Of a stretch of 64,000 bases of DNA, positions 34,480 through 42,172 are shown piece by piece. The stretch comes from an uncultured Fodinibius sp. (GTDB taxonomy: Bacteria > Bacteroidota > Rhodothermia > Balneolales > Balneolaceae), in assembly GCA_913056235.1 (NCBI GenBank), contig CAJXMW010000001.1, positions 1,116,001 through 1,180,000 on the forward strand, given 5' to 3'. The number at the start of each line of letters is the position of its first letter. Position 1 is the stretch's first letter. The position numbers and the translations under genes were made by a program. The notes beneath the pieces were generated by a model, which ran no database searches, was not told the DNA's origin, and saw only the letters and a program-made list of their open reading frames with translations.

Positions 34480-34962
34480 ATGGCAAACAAGAAAACTTCA
34501 GTTAAAGATAAGAAGAAATCGAAGCAGTCAATTTTTCGACGATTTGGAAAATATTTCCTGATTTTGTTTTTGGTTTTAGGTCAGGTATTTGTCGCTTATT
34601 CCATAGTGAATAAAAATTATGACGCTATTTATGGCTATACCCAAAGCTTAGTACCTGTAGAACGTGGTAAAGCAGAGCTTAAGGAGATCATCGTAAATCC
34701 GGCAGATACCAATGGTCAGCGTTATTTATTGGTCCAATTTTCCCTTGAGTTGGCTAGTATAGAGGATCAGGCGGTAATTGAAGAGCATCGATCTAAAATT
34801 CGCGATAACATCATAAAATACCTGTCTGCAAAAACAGTGGCTGAGATACAGGGTACTAAGGATAAAGAAGATCTACGTGTGGAATTGATTCAAGTAATTA
34901 ATGACGCAATAGATTCTCGTTCGGTACGCAATTTGTACTACTCTAAATACGTAATGCAATGA
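34480..34962 (+). CDS. fliL: Flagellar basal-body-associated protein FliL
   Basis: 160 aa. A basic N-terminus, one membrane helix (YFLILFLVLGQVFVAYSIV), then the FliL periplasmic domain (LLVQFSLELASIEDQAVIEE, IRDNIIKYLSAKTVAEIQG). It associates with the stator ring. It lies between motB and fliM. Confidence 0.88.
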   Translation: MANKKTSVKDKKKSKQSIFRRFGKYFLILFLVLGQVFVAYSIVNKNYDAIYGYTQSLVPVERGKAELKEIIVNPADTNGQRYLLVQFSLELASIEDQAVIEEHRSKIRDNIIKYLSAKTVAEIQGTKDKEDLRVELIQVINDAIDSRSVRNLYYSKYVMQ

Positions 34963-34992
34963 TGGAATTAATATCCGAACGAAACAATATTT

Positions 34993-35928
34993 ATGGAATC
35001 GCCAGAGTCTGGGCAGCAGCTCGCAGATGTTAAATATGTAGAGACCTACGACTTTAAACAGCCTAAGCTGTTTAGTAAGGAGATTATGCGTAACCTCCGT
35101 TCGTTGCACGATATTTTTGCTCGTAGTGTCAGCCGTATTTTCAGCAGTGCATTGCGTGCAAAAGTGGATGTGGGTTTGGAGAAAATTGAACAAATTTCCT
35201 CCAGCAAATTCATCAATAAGATTAAAAGCCCGAGCGTAATTTATTTATTGTCGGTTGATGATTCTTCGGGCAATATTATTATGGTGATGCCTCCGGGATT
35301 CTGTACTCATCTTGTAGAACGACAGAGCGGTGGATATGGCGGAGACCTTTCAGAACGTCGTACGCTTACAATAATTGAGGAAAAAATTATTTCTCGTATC
35401 GTGCGAAGCATTAACGAGGAAATCATGAAGGCTTGGGAGCCTTACATGGAGTTCGAGATCAAGTCATCAACGTACGAGAGCAAGCCCGAGAATATTCATT
35501 TGGCCTCGGTTGATCCCACTATTGTAGTAGGAATTTCGGTGACTTTTGGAGACCGAAAGGTCAATTTTCATCTCTCTTACCCCTATAGCCTTTTAAAAGA
35601 GGCGATGAATAATTCGGTATTAAAGAAAGGAAAAAAGACCGAAACGGTAGAGCTTTCCGATGAGCAACTGGAATCATACAAGTATACCCTTTCGAATGCC
35701 GGTGTTAGTATTAAGCCACTTCTGGGTGAAACTACTTTGTCTATACAAAATATTCTTGATCTCAAAGAAGGAGATGTAATACCGCTTGAGCAGCGAGCTG
35801 ATCAGCCATTAAAGGTGAAGGTAAATAATGTTCATAAGATGTCGGCTTATCCCGGAGTTTTACGTGGACGTCGTGCTGTCAAAATTTATGATATGATAGA
35901 AGAGATTAACGAACAGGAAGTTATATAA
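34993..35928 (+). CDS. fliM: Flagellar motor switch protein FliM, lacking the N-terminal CheY-docking motif
   Basis: 311 aa. The middle domain is typical (YDFKQPKLFSKEIMRNLRSL, with the GGxG-type SGGYGGD) and the C-terminal SpoA domain is present (LLGETTLSIQNILDLKEGDV). It forms the C-ring between FliG and FliN. The first 15 residues (MESPESGQQLADVKY) do not contain the LSQxEIDxLL peptide that binds phospho-CheY in canonical FliM. An in-frame stop at 34969 excludes an upstream extension. CheY-P may bind elsewhere, perhaps the enlarged FliN. Confidence 0.92.
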   Translation: MESPESGQQLADVKYVETYDFKQPKLFSKEIMRNLRSLHDIFARSVSRIFSSALRAKVDVGLEKIEQISSSKFINKIKSPSVIYLLSVDDSSGNIIMVMPPGFCTHLVERQSGGYGGDLSERRTLTIIEEKIISRIVRSINEEIMKAWEPYMEFEIKSSTYESKPENIHLASVDPTIVVGISVTFGDRKVNFHLSYPYSLLKEAMNNSVLKKGKKTETVELSDEQLESYKYTLSNAGVSIKPLLGETTLSIQNILDLKEGDVIPLEQRADQPLKVKVNNVHKMSAYPGVLRGRRAVKIYDMIEEINEQEVI

Positions 35929-35937
35929 AGTTTAATT

Positions 35938-36924
35938 ATGGATATCCTAAAAGAAACCTTAGAGCAATATGTACCAACGATAGAGGAGTTTTTAACCTCT
36001 ATCTTGCTTGAAGAAACAGATATTGAAGTAGACGCTTTTCAAGAAGTAAAAAATGACATTGCCTTAGAGCATCTCAATGATACGGATGTATATCTGTATA
36101 CCCGGGAGCAGAATATTAGTTCGGATGTGATCATTGTACTTGACCAAGAATGGTTTGGACTGCTGTCAAGTATTATGCTGGGGATTGAAGAAAAAGAGAA
36201 AAATGAGCAAACCATTGGCTTGCTTGAAGAGTTTGCTGACGACCTTGCGGAAGTGATTAAAGAAGAAGCTTCATCAAATGGGTTGGAATTCGATTTTGGT
36301 GAGGTAAAGGTCTTGTCAAAAGCGGAGATGCAGGAAGAGCTGTCCCATGAAAAGTATATTTGGACCAAGCTTGATATTGAAGGCATTGCCGACGAGGTGG
36401 TTCGGGCAGAGTTTTTACTGGGCGATCCGGAAACGGAGATAGAAAAAGAAGAGCCTGAGGAAGAGGACGACGAATCTGAAGAAGAAACGATGAGGGAACT
36501 GAGTTCGCTTGAAGAAAGTGATGATGAGGATTTTTCTACCATCAATACAAGAGCCGAGCCTAAAGAGCGTAAGAAAGAGAAGGTGATATCGGCGCGTCAT
36601 ATTGAATTTGCAGAATTTGCCGAAGAAAATGGAAACGGCAATGGGGAAGTTCACAGCATGGATCTTTTGAAGGATGTGGATCTTGACGTTTCTGTTGAAC
36701 TGGGCCGCATTGAACTGCCGTTAGGCAAAGTGCTGGAATTGGCCAAAGGTTCGGTAATTGAGCTTGAAAAGCTGGCTGGTGAGCCGGTTGATATTCTGGT
36801 AAATGGCAACCGCATTGCGCTTGGTGAAGTGGTGGTAATTGATGAACACTTCGGAGTTCGTATATCGAGCCTGGTAACTACAAAGAAACGTTTAGCAAAG
36901 ATTAAAAATGGATCTGAGGGATAA
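35938..36924 (+). CDS. fliN: Flagellar motor switch protein FliN/FliY with long N-terminal domain
   Basis: 328 aa, much longer than the 100-140 aa of plain FliN. Residues 245-320 are the SpoA/FliN domain (LDVSVELGRIELPLGKVLEL, GEPVDILVNGNRIALGEVVV). Residues 1-165 look like a CheC/FliY-type domain (VIIVLDQEWFGLLSSIMLGI, LLEEFADDLAEVIKEEASS), but without a clear ExxN pair, so phosphatase activity is doubtful. An acidic linker joins the two (EKEEPEEEDDESEEE). It is part of the C-ring and may supply the CheY-binding surface missing in FliM. It overlaps fliO by 17 bases. Confidence 0.85.
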   Translation: MDILKETLEQYVPTIEEFLTSILLEETDIEVDAFQEVKNDIALEHLNDTDVYLYTREQNISSDVIIVLDQEWFGLLSSIMLGIEEKEKNEQTIGLLEEFADDLAEVIKEEASSNGLEFDFGEVKVLSKAEMQEELSHEKYIWTKLDIEGIADEVVRAEFLLGDPETEIEKEEPEEEDDESEEETMRELSSLEESDDEDFSTINTRAEPKERKKEKVISARHIEFAEFAEENGNGNGEVHSMDLLKDVDLDVSVELGRIELPLGKVLELAKGSVIELEKLAGEPVDILVNGNRIALGEVVVIDEHFGVRISSLVTTKKRLAKIKNGSEG

Positions 36925-37468
36925 GCTTGCTTCGCTGGACGTTGCACCCAGTAAAATTCTAAAAATTGTACTTGGCCTGGCAGTAATACTGTTGCTGATG
37001 TGGTTGTTTACCCTGTCTCATGTCGATTACAATCAGAAGCCGGATGCCGAAAAATATATCAAGTCGCAAGCCAAGGCTGATTCTACTGAGGTTATTGCAA
37101 CCAACGGGCAAGAGGATCAGGCAAAAGAAATTCAATCTTATGAGCAGTCATCAGGAGTGTTTACAAACGGGCTTATTACTTTTTTAGTACTGCTGGTTGT
37201 TTTAATCATGGTTTGGTTCTGGATTGACCGTAAACAATCTGGTCATACCAAGAGCGGAAATCGAGAATTGGATGCCCAGATACTTGGGGAAGGGGCAAAA
37301 TTAAAAATCATCCAAATAAATGAAGAAGTATGGGTGGTTGGAGTTACATCAAGTTCAGTGAACTTGCTACACCGTTATACACAAGAAGAATGGAAGGAAG
37401 AAGTTCATGAGCAGGATACAAAGAATAAGGACTTATTTGGGAAGCTTTTTAAGAGTCAGATGTCGTAA
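36908..37468 (+). CDS. fliO: Flagellar export apparatus protein FliO
   Basis: 186 aa. An N-terminal hydrophobic helix (IVLGLAVILLLMWLFTLS), an extracytoplasmic stretch, a second helix (ITFLVLLVVLIMVWFWI), then a FliO-type C-terminal domain (LGEGAKLKIIQINEEVWVVG). FliO assists FliP assembly. The call relies on this pattern and the position before fliP, since FliO is poorly conserved. Confidence 0.78.
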   Translation: MDLRDKLASLDVAPSKILKIVLGLAVILLLMWLFTLSHVDYNQKPDAEKYIKSQAKADSTEVIATNGQEDQAKEIQSYEQSSGVFTNGLITFLVLLVVLIMVWFWIDRKQSGHTKSGNRELDAQILGEGAKLKIIQINEEVWVVGVTSSSVNLLHRYTQEEWKEEVHEQDTKNKDLFGKLFKSQMS

Positions 37469-37469
37469 T

Positions 37470-38264
37470 ATGATTTTTTGGAGAACTATTTCGTGGAAAA
37501 AAGTTGGGATTATGGCTGGGCTGCTCATGTTAATTATGCCGGCCAGCAGTTGGGCAAGTTCGTTTTCCTATGGAGGATTTAATGTAACATCATTTTTACA
37601 GGCAACGCCCCCTTTTAATTTGGGGATCGAGGGGGAAGATCTTACAGTAGCCATACAGGCATTGATCCTGGTTACCATTTTATCGTTTGGGTCTGCATTT
37701 ATTACGATGATGACCAGTTTCACACGTATTGTTGTGGTCTTTTTCTTCTTACGGATGGGCTTGGGCACTCAACAGTCGCCCCCAAACAAAGTATTAATAG
37801 GACTGGCACTTTTTCTGACCATTTTTATTATGATGCCCACTTTTGAGCAAGTTAATGAGGAGGCGGTGCAGCCTTATTTAAATGAAGAAATAACACAAAT
37901 GGAAGCATTGGGAGAGGCCGCAACTCCGCTTAAAGAATTTATGACTAAGCAGACACGTGAAAAAGAACTGCTCTTTTTTATGGATATGGTAGATATGGAA
38001 TCAGTAAGTAGCCCAGATGAGATTCCCTTTTATGTTGTGGTTCCTTCGTTTGTAATGAGTGAGCTACGAGTGGCGTTTCAGATCGGCTTTATGATATACT
38101 TGCCATTTGTAGTAATTGATTTGGTTGTGTCTGCAGTGCTGCTTTCTATGGGGATCATGTTTTTGCCCCCGGTACTGGTTTCACTACCGTTTAAAATACT
38201 GGTGTTTGTGCTTACCGACGGATGGTATTTGTTGGTACAATCCCTGGTGCAAAGTTTTAATTAA
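37470..38264 (+). CDS. fliP: Flagellar export gate protein FliP
   Basis: 264 aa from the ATG at 37470, which follows the fliO stop directly. The track start at 37407 would overlap fliO by 62 bases and add a basic, non-signal leader. Signal peptide (IMAGLLMLIMPASSWAS) and the FliP signatures SFTRIVVVFFFLRMGLGTQQ, PPNKVLIGLALFLTIFIMMP and VPSFVMSELRVAFQIGF are present. It forms the export-gate core with FliQ and FliR. Confidence 0.95.
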   Translation: MIFWRTISWKKVGIMAGLLMLIMPASSWASSFSYGGFNVTSFLQATPPFNLGIEGEDLTVAIQALILVTILSFGSAFITMMTSFTRIVVVFFFLRMGLGTQQSPPNKVLIGLALFLTIFIMMPTFEQVNEEAVQPYLNEEITQMEALGEAATPLKEFMTKQTREKELLFFMDMVDMESVSSPDEIPFYVVVPSFVMSELRVAFQIGFMIYLPFVVIDLVVSAVLLSMGIMFLPPVLVSLPFKILVFVLTDGWYLLVQSLVQSFN

Positions 38265-38278
38265 TAAGAAAAAAGATT

Positions 38279-38548
38279 ATGAATACAGAAACGGCGTTAT
38301 TTTGGTTACAAGAAATGTTAACGGCAGTAGTAACCTTATCTGCCCCACCGTTAATAGCTGCAGTAGTGGTTGGTTTGGCTGTTGCTATATTTCAGGCGGC
38401 GACTTCTATCCAGGAGCTTACCCTTAGTTATGTGCCTAAGATGGCTGTTGTTGCAATTATTCTATTCCTTTCGTTTGGTTTTATGTTGCAATATGCCATC
38501 GGATTCACAGAACGAATTTTTGAAATAATTCCTGAGTTGGTTAATTAG
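38279..38548 (+). CDS. fliQ: Flagellar export gate protein FliQ
   Basis: 89 aa, the family size, with two membrane helices (TLSAPPLIAAVVVGLAVAIF and AVVAIILFLSFGFMLQYAIG) and the conserved QAATSIQELTLSYVPKM between them. It lies between fliP and fliR. Confidence 0.96.
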   Translation: MNTETALFWLQEMLTAVVTLSAPPLIAAVVVGLAVAIFQAATSIQELTLSYVPKMAVVAIILFLSFGFMLQYAIGFTERIFEIIPELVN

Positions 38549-38581
38549 AATGCCATCGCGTAGTAAGATAACGGTGGCATA

Positions 38582-39358
38582 ATGGCACTGCTGTCATCCA
38601 ACTTTGTTTTAGCTCTTTTCCTGATATTTGTCCGGGTCAGTAGTCTCATTATGACGGCGCCTTATTTTAATTCTGCGGCCTTTCCGCGACGGGTTAAGCT
38701 GTTTTTGGCACTTATACTCACCTTTATCCTATCATTTGTAATTCCAAAGGAAAGTGTTTTGGGTCCGTTACAGCCAACGCTTCCTTTTATAGTTACAGCA
38801 GTAGTTATGGAGTTATTGGTGGGTGTTGCACTGGGCTTAGTCGGACAGCTGATATTTGCAGGTATAGAAATGGCGGGACGGCTTATCAGCCTCAAAATCA
38901 CGTTAAGTTTTGCCCAGATTGTGGATCCAATGTCTCAACAAAAGACTGACTTAGTGGGGAACCTCTTTAGTATGCTTGCCGTCCTAGTTTTTCTTTCTAT
39001 GGATGGAGACAAAATTTTTATAAATGGATTGGTAAAGAGTTTTGAGGTTATTCCTCTTAATCAGGCAAAGCTAACGCAGGCAGGTCCATTTATGCTTGAG
39101 GTAGCGAACTATCTCTTTGTGATTGCCGTACAGATCGCTGCTCCATTCCTGGTAGTGCTTTTTATTTTAGACCTCTCTCTGGCTATTTTTGCGCGTATTA
39201 TGCCCCAGGCTAATATCATGTTTATTGCTATTCCCATTAAATTGTTACTGGGCTTTACACTGCTTTCTTGGATGTTTCCCTACATGCCGGATGCCTTTAG
39301 TAAGATGTTCCATCGGCTGTTCCAGTACCTGGTGAATCTGCTGGGAACCATGGCTTAA
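38582..39358 (+). CDS. fliR: Flagellar export gate protein FliR
   Basis: 258 aa with six or seven membrane helices. Characteristic segments: FLIFVRVSSLIMTAPYFNS, VVMELLVGVALGLVGQLIF and IAAPFLVVLFILDLSLAIF, with FARIMPQANIMFIAIPIKL following. It completes the FliPQR gate. It is the last gene of the motA-fliR unit. The next gene, fliA, is on the opposite strand, so flhB lies in another operon. Confidence 0.95.
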   Translation: MALLSSNFVLALFLIFVRVSSLIMTAPYFNSAAFPRRVKLFLALILTFILSFVIPKESVLGPLQPTLPFIVTAVVMELLVGVALGLVGQLIFAGIEMAGRLISLKITLSFAQIVDPMSQQKTDLVGNLFSMLAVLVFLSMDGDKIFINGLVKSFEVIPLNQAKLTQAGPFMLEVANYLFVIAVQIAAPFLVVLFILDLSLAIFARIMPQANIMFIAIPIKLLLGFTLLSWMFPYMPDAFSKMFHRLFQYLVNLLGTMA

Positions 39359-39630
39359 CTGTACACCTCATATCTCTGATTTTCCCATTACTATTGAAGG
39401 TATGAGCTAATGCAAATGATTTAAGGGGACAACGTCTAAAATGTGGCGGCTTTTACAAGATTCAAGGTGACTTGTGCTGGTGTCTCTATAGATACTACTG
39501 CATCACCAAGCGATGGTAGGTAAACCTTATAAGCTTAGGGCCTTAGCTTGTGAGCAGGACAATAGGGTACAGTATCCCCGGAAACAAAGGGAGACAGGAA
39601 TAGTAAAGATGATTTCTTATTGAAAAGGGA
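39359..39630. other. Convergent intergenic region with hairpins, unassigned
   Basis: About 270 bases between the fliR and fliA stops. Several dyads are visible: one around 39488-39502 centred on CTATAG, one around 39530-39548 (AAGCT...AGCTT around GGGCC), and GGTGA...TCACC. It has no T-tract terminator I can accept and no convincing ORF on either strand. It could be a structured RNA, a bidirectional terminator, or a decayed mobile-element fragment. I could not match it to a known riboswitch. Confidence 0.4.
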
Positions 39631-40398
39631 TTACTCTACCGTGACTTTTTCTTTTACCAAATCGCCTTTCAGTTGAACAAGAATCTGGCCAATAAGCTGG
39701 GATATACGGGCTTCCGATAGTTCAAGTAGTAAAGCGACCTCCTGCATGGTCATATCCTCATAGTAATAGAGTGTAAGGATGAGGCGGTCACGCTCTCCGA
39801 GTTCCCCAATCTTTTCTTTGAGAATTTGAGCCCGCTCTTTATTAACAAGATCCTGGTCGGGCATTTCTACATCTGTGTTTTCGTGGATTTCATAAAATGA
39901 ATTCGAATCGTCATTGTTGAAACTGCTGTCGAGTGACAGAGCGTTACGCGTTTGCACGTTTGATAACAGCTGACGATAGTCTTCGATATCCATATTGAGC
40001 TCACGAGCTACTTCACCGTCGCTGGGTTTTCGGCCAAGTTTTTGGGAAAGTTCCTTTATTACTTTTTTGACTGTTCCATAATCCTTGCGTTTCTGCCGGG
40101 GCAATTGATCAATCTTGCGCAAATAATCGATGATATTGCCTCGTATACGATAATAAACAAAGGTGTTAAACTTAATATTCCGGCTGCAGTCATAGGAGTC
40201 CATCGCTTGAATAAGTCCGCTAATGCCTGCGCTTTCAATATCTTCTTGTTGTGTTAACGGTTGGTCTGGTATGTTGATCTTACCAATTATGCTACGGATA
40301 AGCGGCATAGATTTATTGATAATAGCATTCCGCAATCCATTCGATGGATTCTCGCAGTGTAACTCGGCAAGCTCCTGTAGTGATTTATTGCTCATCAT
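39631..40398 (-). CDS. fliA: RNA polymerase sigma factor for flagellar operons (sigma-28, FliA)
   Basis: 255 aa. Sigma-70 family without region 1. Region 2 (IQAMDSYDCSRNIKFNTFVY, YRIRGNIIDYLRKIDQLPRQ) and the FliA-type region 3 (KLGRKPSDGEVARELNMDI) are present. Region 4 ends with the helix-turn-helix EVALLLELSEARISQLIGQI. It should read the TTAA-N15-GMCGATAA promoters found across the window and be held by FlgM (56102). It is the last gene of the flhB-flhA-flhF unit and overlaps the preceding small gene by four bases. Confidence 0.95.
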   Translation of the reverse strand: MMSNKSLQELAELHCENPSNGLRNAIINKSMPLIRSIIGKINIPDQPLTQQEDIESAGISGLIQAMDSYDCSRNIKFNTFVYYRIRGNIIDYLRKIDQLPRQKRKDYGTVKKVIKELSQKLGRKPSDGEVARELNMDIEDYRQLLSNVQTRNALSLDSSFNNDDSNSFYEIHENTDVEMPDQDLVNKERAQILKEKIGELGERDRLILTLYYYEDMTMQEVALLLELSEARISQLIGQILVQLKGDLVKEKVTVE

Positions 40399-40631
40399 GA
40401 TTCTCCACTCTTATTCTGTGATTTATTGCCTTCTGTAGCGGTTGATCCCTTAGACATAGCGCTGGTATTTTCCTGTACAATATTTAGCAGGAACATCGAG
40501 ATGTACACCAGCGAGAATAGAATCAGGAATACCAGTAAACCACGGTATAGAGCAATATTGATGCTTTCGCCCGATACCATAAGCAATAGAAACTGGATAA
40601 GAGAAATGACCGCGATAATTCGTAATAACAT
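40395..40631 (-). CDS. Small membrane protein between flhF and fliA
   Basis: 78 aa. Two hydrophobic helices (IIAVISLIQFLLLMVSG; GLLVFLILFSLVYISMFLLNIV) and a polar tail (ENTSAMSKGSTATEGNKS). Its stop overlaps the fliA start (ATGA), which indicates a real, translationally coupled gene. I do not recognise it. In many bacteria this place is taken by the MinD-like ATPase gene flhG, which is absent here. Confidence 0.7.
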   Translation of the reverse strand: MLLRIIAVISLIQFLLLMVSGESINIALYRGLLVFLILFSLVYISMFLLNIVQENTSAMSKGSTATEGNKSQNKSGES

Positions 40632-40693
40632 GGTGCTGGGGTTTTGTTAGTTCTTACAATTTTTTGGTTTTGTATTTATTAAAATGCTTTCTG

Positions 40694-42172
40694 TTAGGCT
40701 CGTAATAATTTGCGTGCAAATTTCTCCGGTTTAAACGGAATCAGGTCACCCATAATTGACGGTCCACTACTGATATATCGCAGCTTGTAATTGGTGTTGG
40801 CTAAAAGTTGCACGGTTTTACCCCATTTAAGCGATTGGTCAATATGAGTAAGTGCAATATGATCGGCCTCAATGTCTTTCGCTAATGGGTCATTGAAAGC
40901 AGTACCGTTAATGGCCGTATTTACTAGGTAGTGAGTCTCCATGTTTGCTCGATTATAAAACTCTTTCTTTACCGACAGAATATCCTCAATGAGCGATTGG
41001 CCATCCATTTCAAGAGAGGGCGTATCAATCAATATGTGATCATAGGTTTCCCACCTTGGGGCCAAGGCCTTTGCCTGTTCGGCATTTTGGATATGATAAA
41101 AGTCGATTCCTTGGTCCTTGCAAAATGGAGCAAGGATGCTGTATCGATTTTTGGCATTTCCATTAGTCGGGGCAAACGATGCGATGGCAATTTCTTTATC
41201 AGCTCCAAAGTATGGTAGCGATGCCAGTTTCATAATTAAATGAGTTTTGCCCGAACCTGAACGACCGGCAAAGAGCATAATTTTTTTAGGCCTTCCGGCT
41301 TTTGATTGCTGGAGTAACTCATCAATACACTGCAGTAGTTTTGAATAAAAAAGTTCGGGCTGCTGGATTGGTTGGATGCCTTGCTCAATAACACTTTCGA
41401 ACCAATTTCGAATTAATTTTTGAGATACCCCCTTATGTAGTAGTTTATGGAATAGCGGGTGTTCAGAATATGCAGTATCGGGGCTGGAAAGCGCTAAATG
41501 TATAAGGGATTCCAACCGATCTAATCGTTTGTGGAGATCATCAGAACTGTTTTTTTCTGTTTCTTCTTGCCTGTTAGTAACTGGAGACACGCCGTTGGGC
41601 AGTTCTTCCACAAACTTGTCGTATAACGGATCCAGCTCACTTTCTGATGGGGGTTCCATATTGTTTAAAGTTACTGTATCAAATTCTTGCTTGGGATACT
41701 TTTGTTTATCAAAAGATTTTTGTTGGCGGATGTCTTTTCGACTGTATACGTTATTTATCGGCTGTTCTGATGTTAATTCCTTTTTATTTGTTGTGGTCGT
41801 TGGTTCAGCATCAGCTGTAGCATCTGGTTTATCAAAGGAATTCCTTGTATGCATCTCTTCTTGTTGCTCAGCATATTTGCGAATAGATTGCAACTTGTTT
41901 CCCAGTTTTTTATCGGAAGAATTGTTACTACCAGGTTTCGTTTTAGCAGATCGTTCAAAGACTACACCAGGTGTTTCTTTTGGGTCCCCAGGATGTTTTT
42001 TGTTTGGGGATTTCGATTGCTGTTTTTTTCGCTTGTCGGAAGCATTTTGTTCATCATTTTCTTCCTCTTCGGGCAACATATCCATTAGCTTCGAATAATC
42101 ATTCCCATATATTTGCACCGCACTTTTTTTGGCGGCTTTGAAGGTTTTATCTATAAATTTGGTAAGTATCAT
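40694..42172 (-). CDS. flhF: Flagellar placement GTPase FlhF
   Basis: 492 aa. A variable, polar N-terminal part (about 1-190), a helical N domain and the SRP-type GTPase G domain. The P-loop IMLFAGRSGSGKTHLIMKLA is near residue 300. The Asp-containing switch YDHILIDTPSLEMDG and the TH-D-type motif LTHIDQSLKWG follow. FlhF sets the cellular position, and often the number, of flagella. The P-loop reads GRSGSGKTH instead of the usual GPTGVGKTT. It overlaps flhA by four bases. No flhG partner is encoded nearby. Confidence 0.9.
   Translation of the reverse strand: MILTKFIDKTFKAAKKSAVQIYGNDYSKLMDMLPEEEENDEQNASDKRKKQQSKSPNKKHPGDPKETPGVVFERSAKTKPGSNNSSDKKLGNKLQSIRKYAEQQEEMHTRNSFDKPDATADAEPTTTTNKKELTSEQPINNVYSRKDIRQQKSFDKQKYPKQEFDTVTLNNMEPPSESELDPLYDKFVEELPNGVSPVTNRQEETEKNSSDDLHKRLDRLESLIHLALSSPDTAYSEHPLFHKLLHKGVSQKLIRNWFESVIEQGIQPIQQPELFYSKLLQCIDELLQQSKAGRPKKIMLFAGRSGSGKTHLIMKLASLPYFGADKEIAIASFAPTNGNAKNRYSILAPFCKDQGIDFYHIQNAEQAKALAPRWETYDHILIDTPSLEMDGQSLIEDILSVKKEFYNRANMETHYLVNTAINGTAFNDPLAKDIEADHIALTHIDQSLKWGKTVQLLANTNYKLRYISSGPSIMGDLIPFKPEKFARKLLRA

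Noticed and set aside
36039-36545. Minus-strand 168-aa Ser-rich ORF opposite fliN
   Set aside because: Antisense of the Glu/Asp-rich FliN linker; Ser runs come from GAA/GAT codons read backwards.
37407-37469. Longer FliP start given in the ORF track
   Set aside because: It overlaps fliO by 62 bases and puts a basic leader before the signal peptide. The ATG at 37470 is better.
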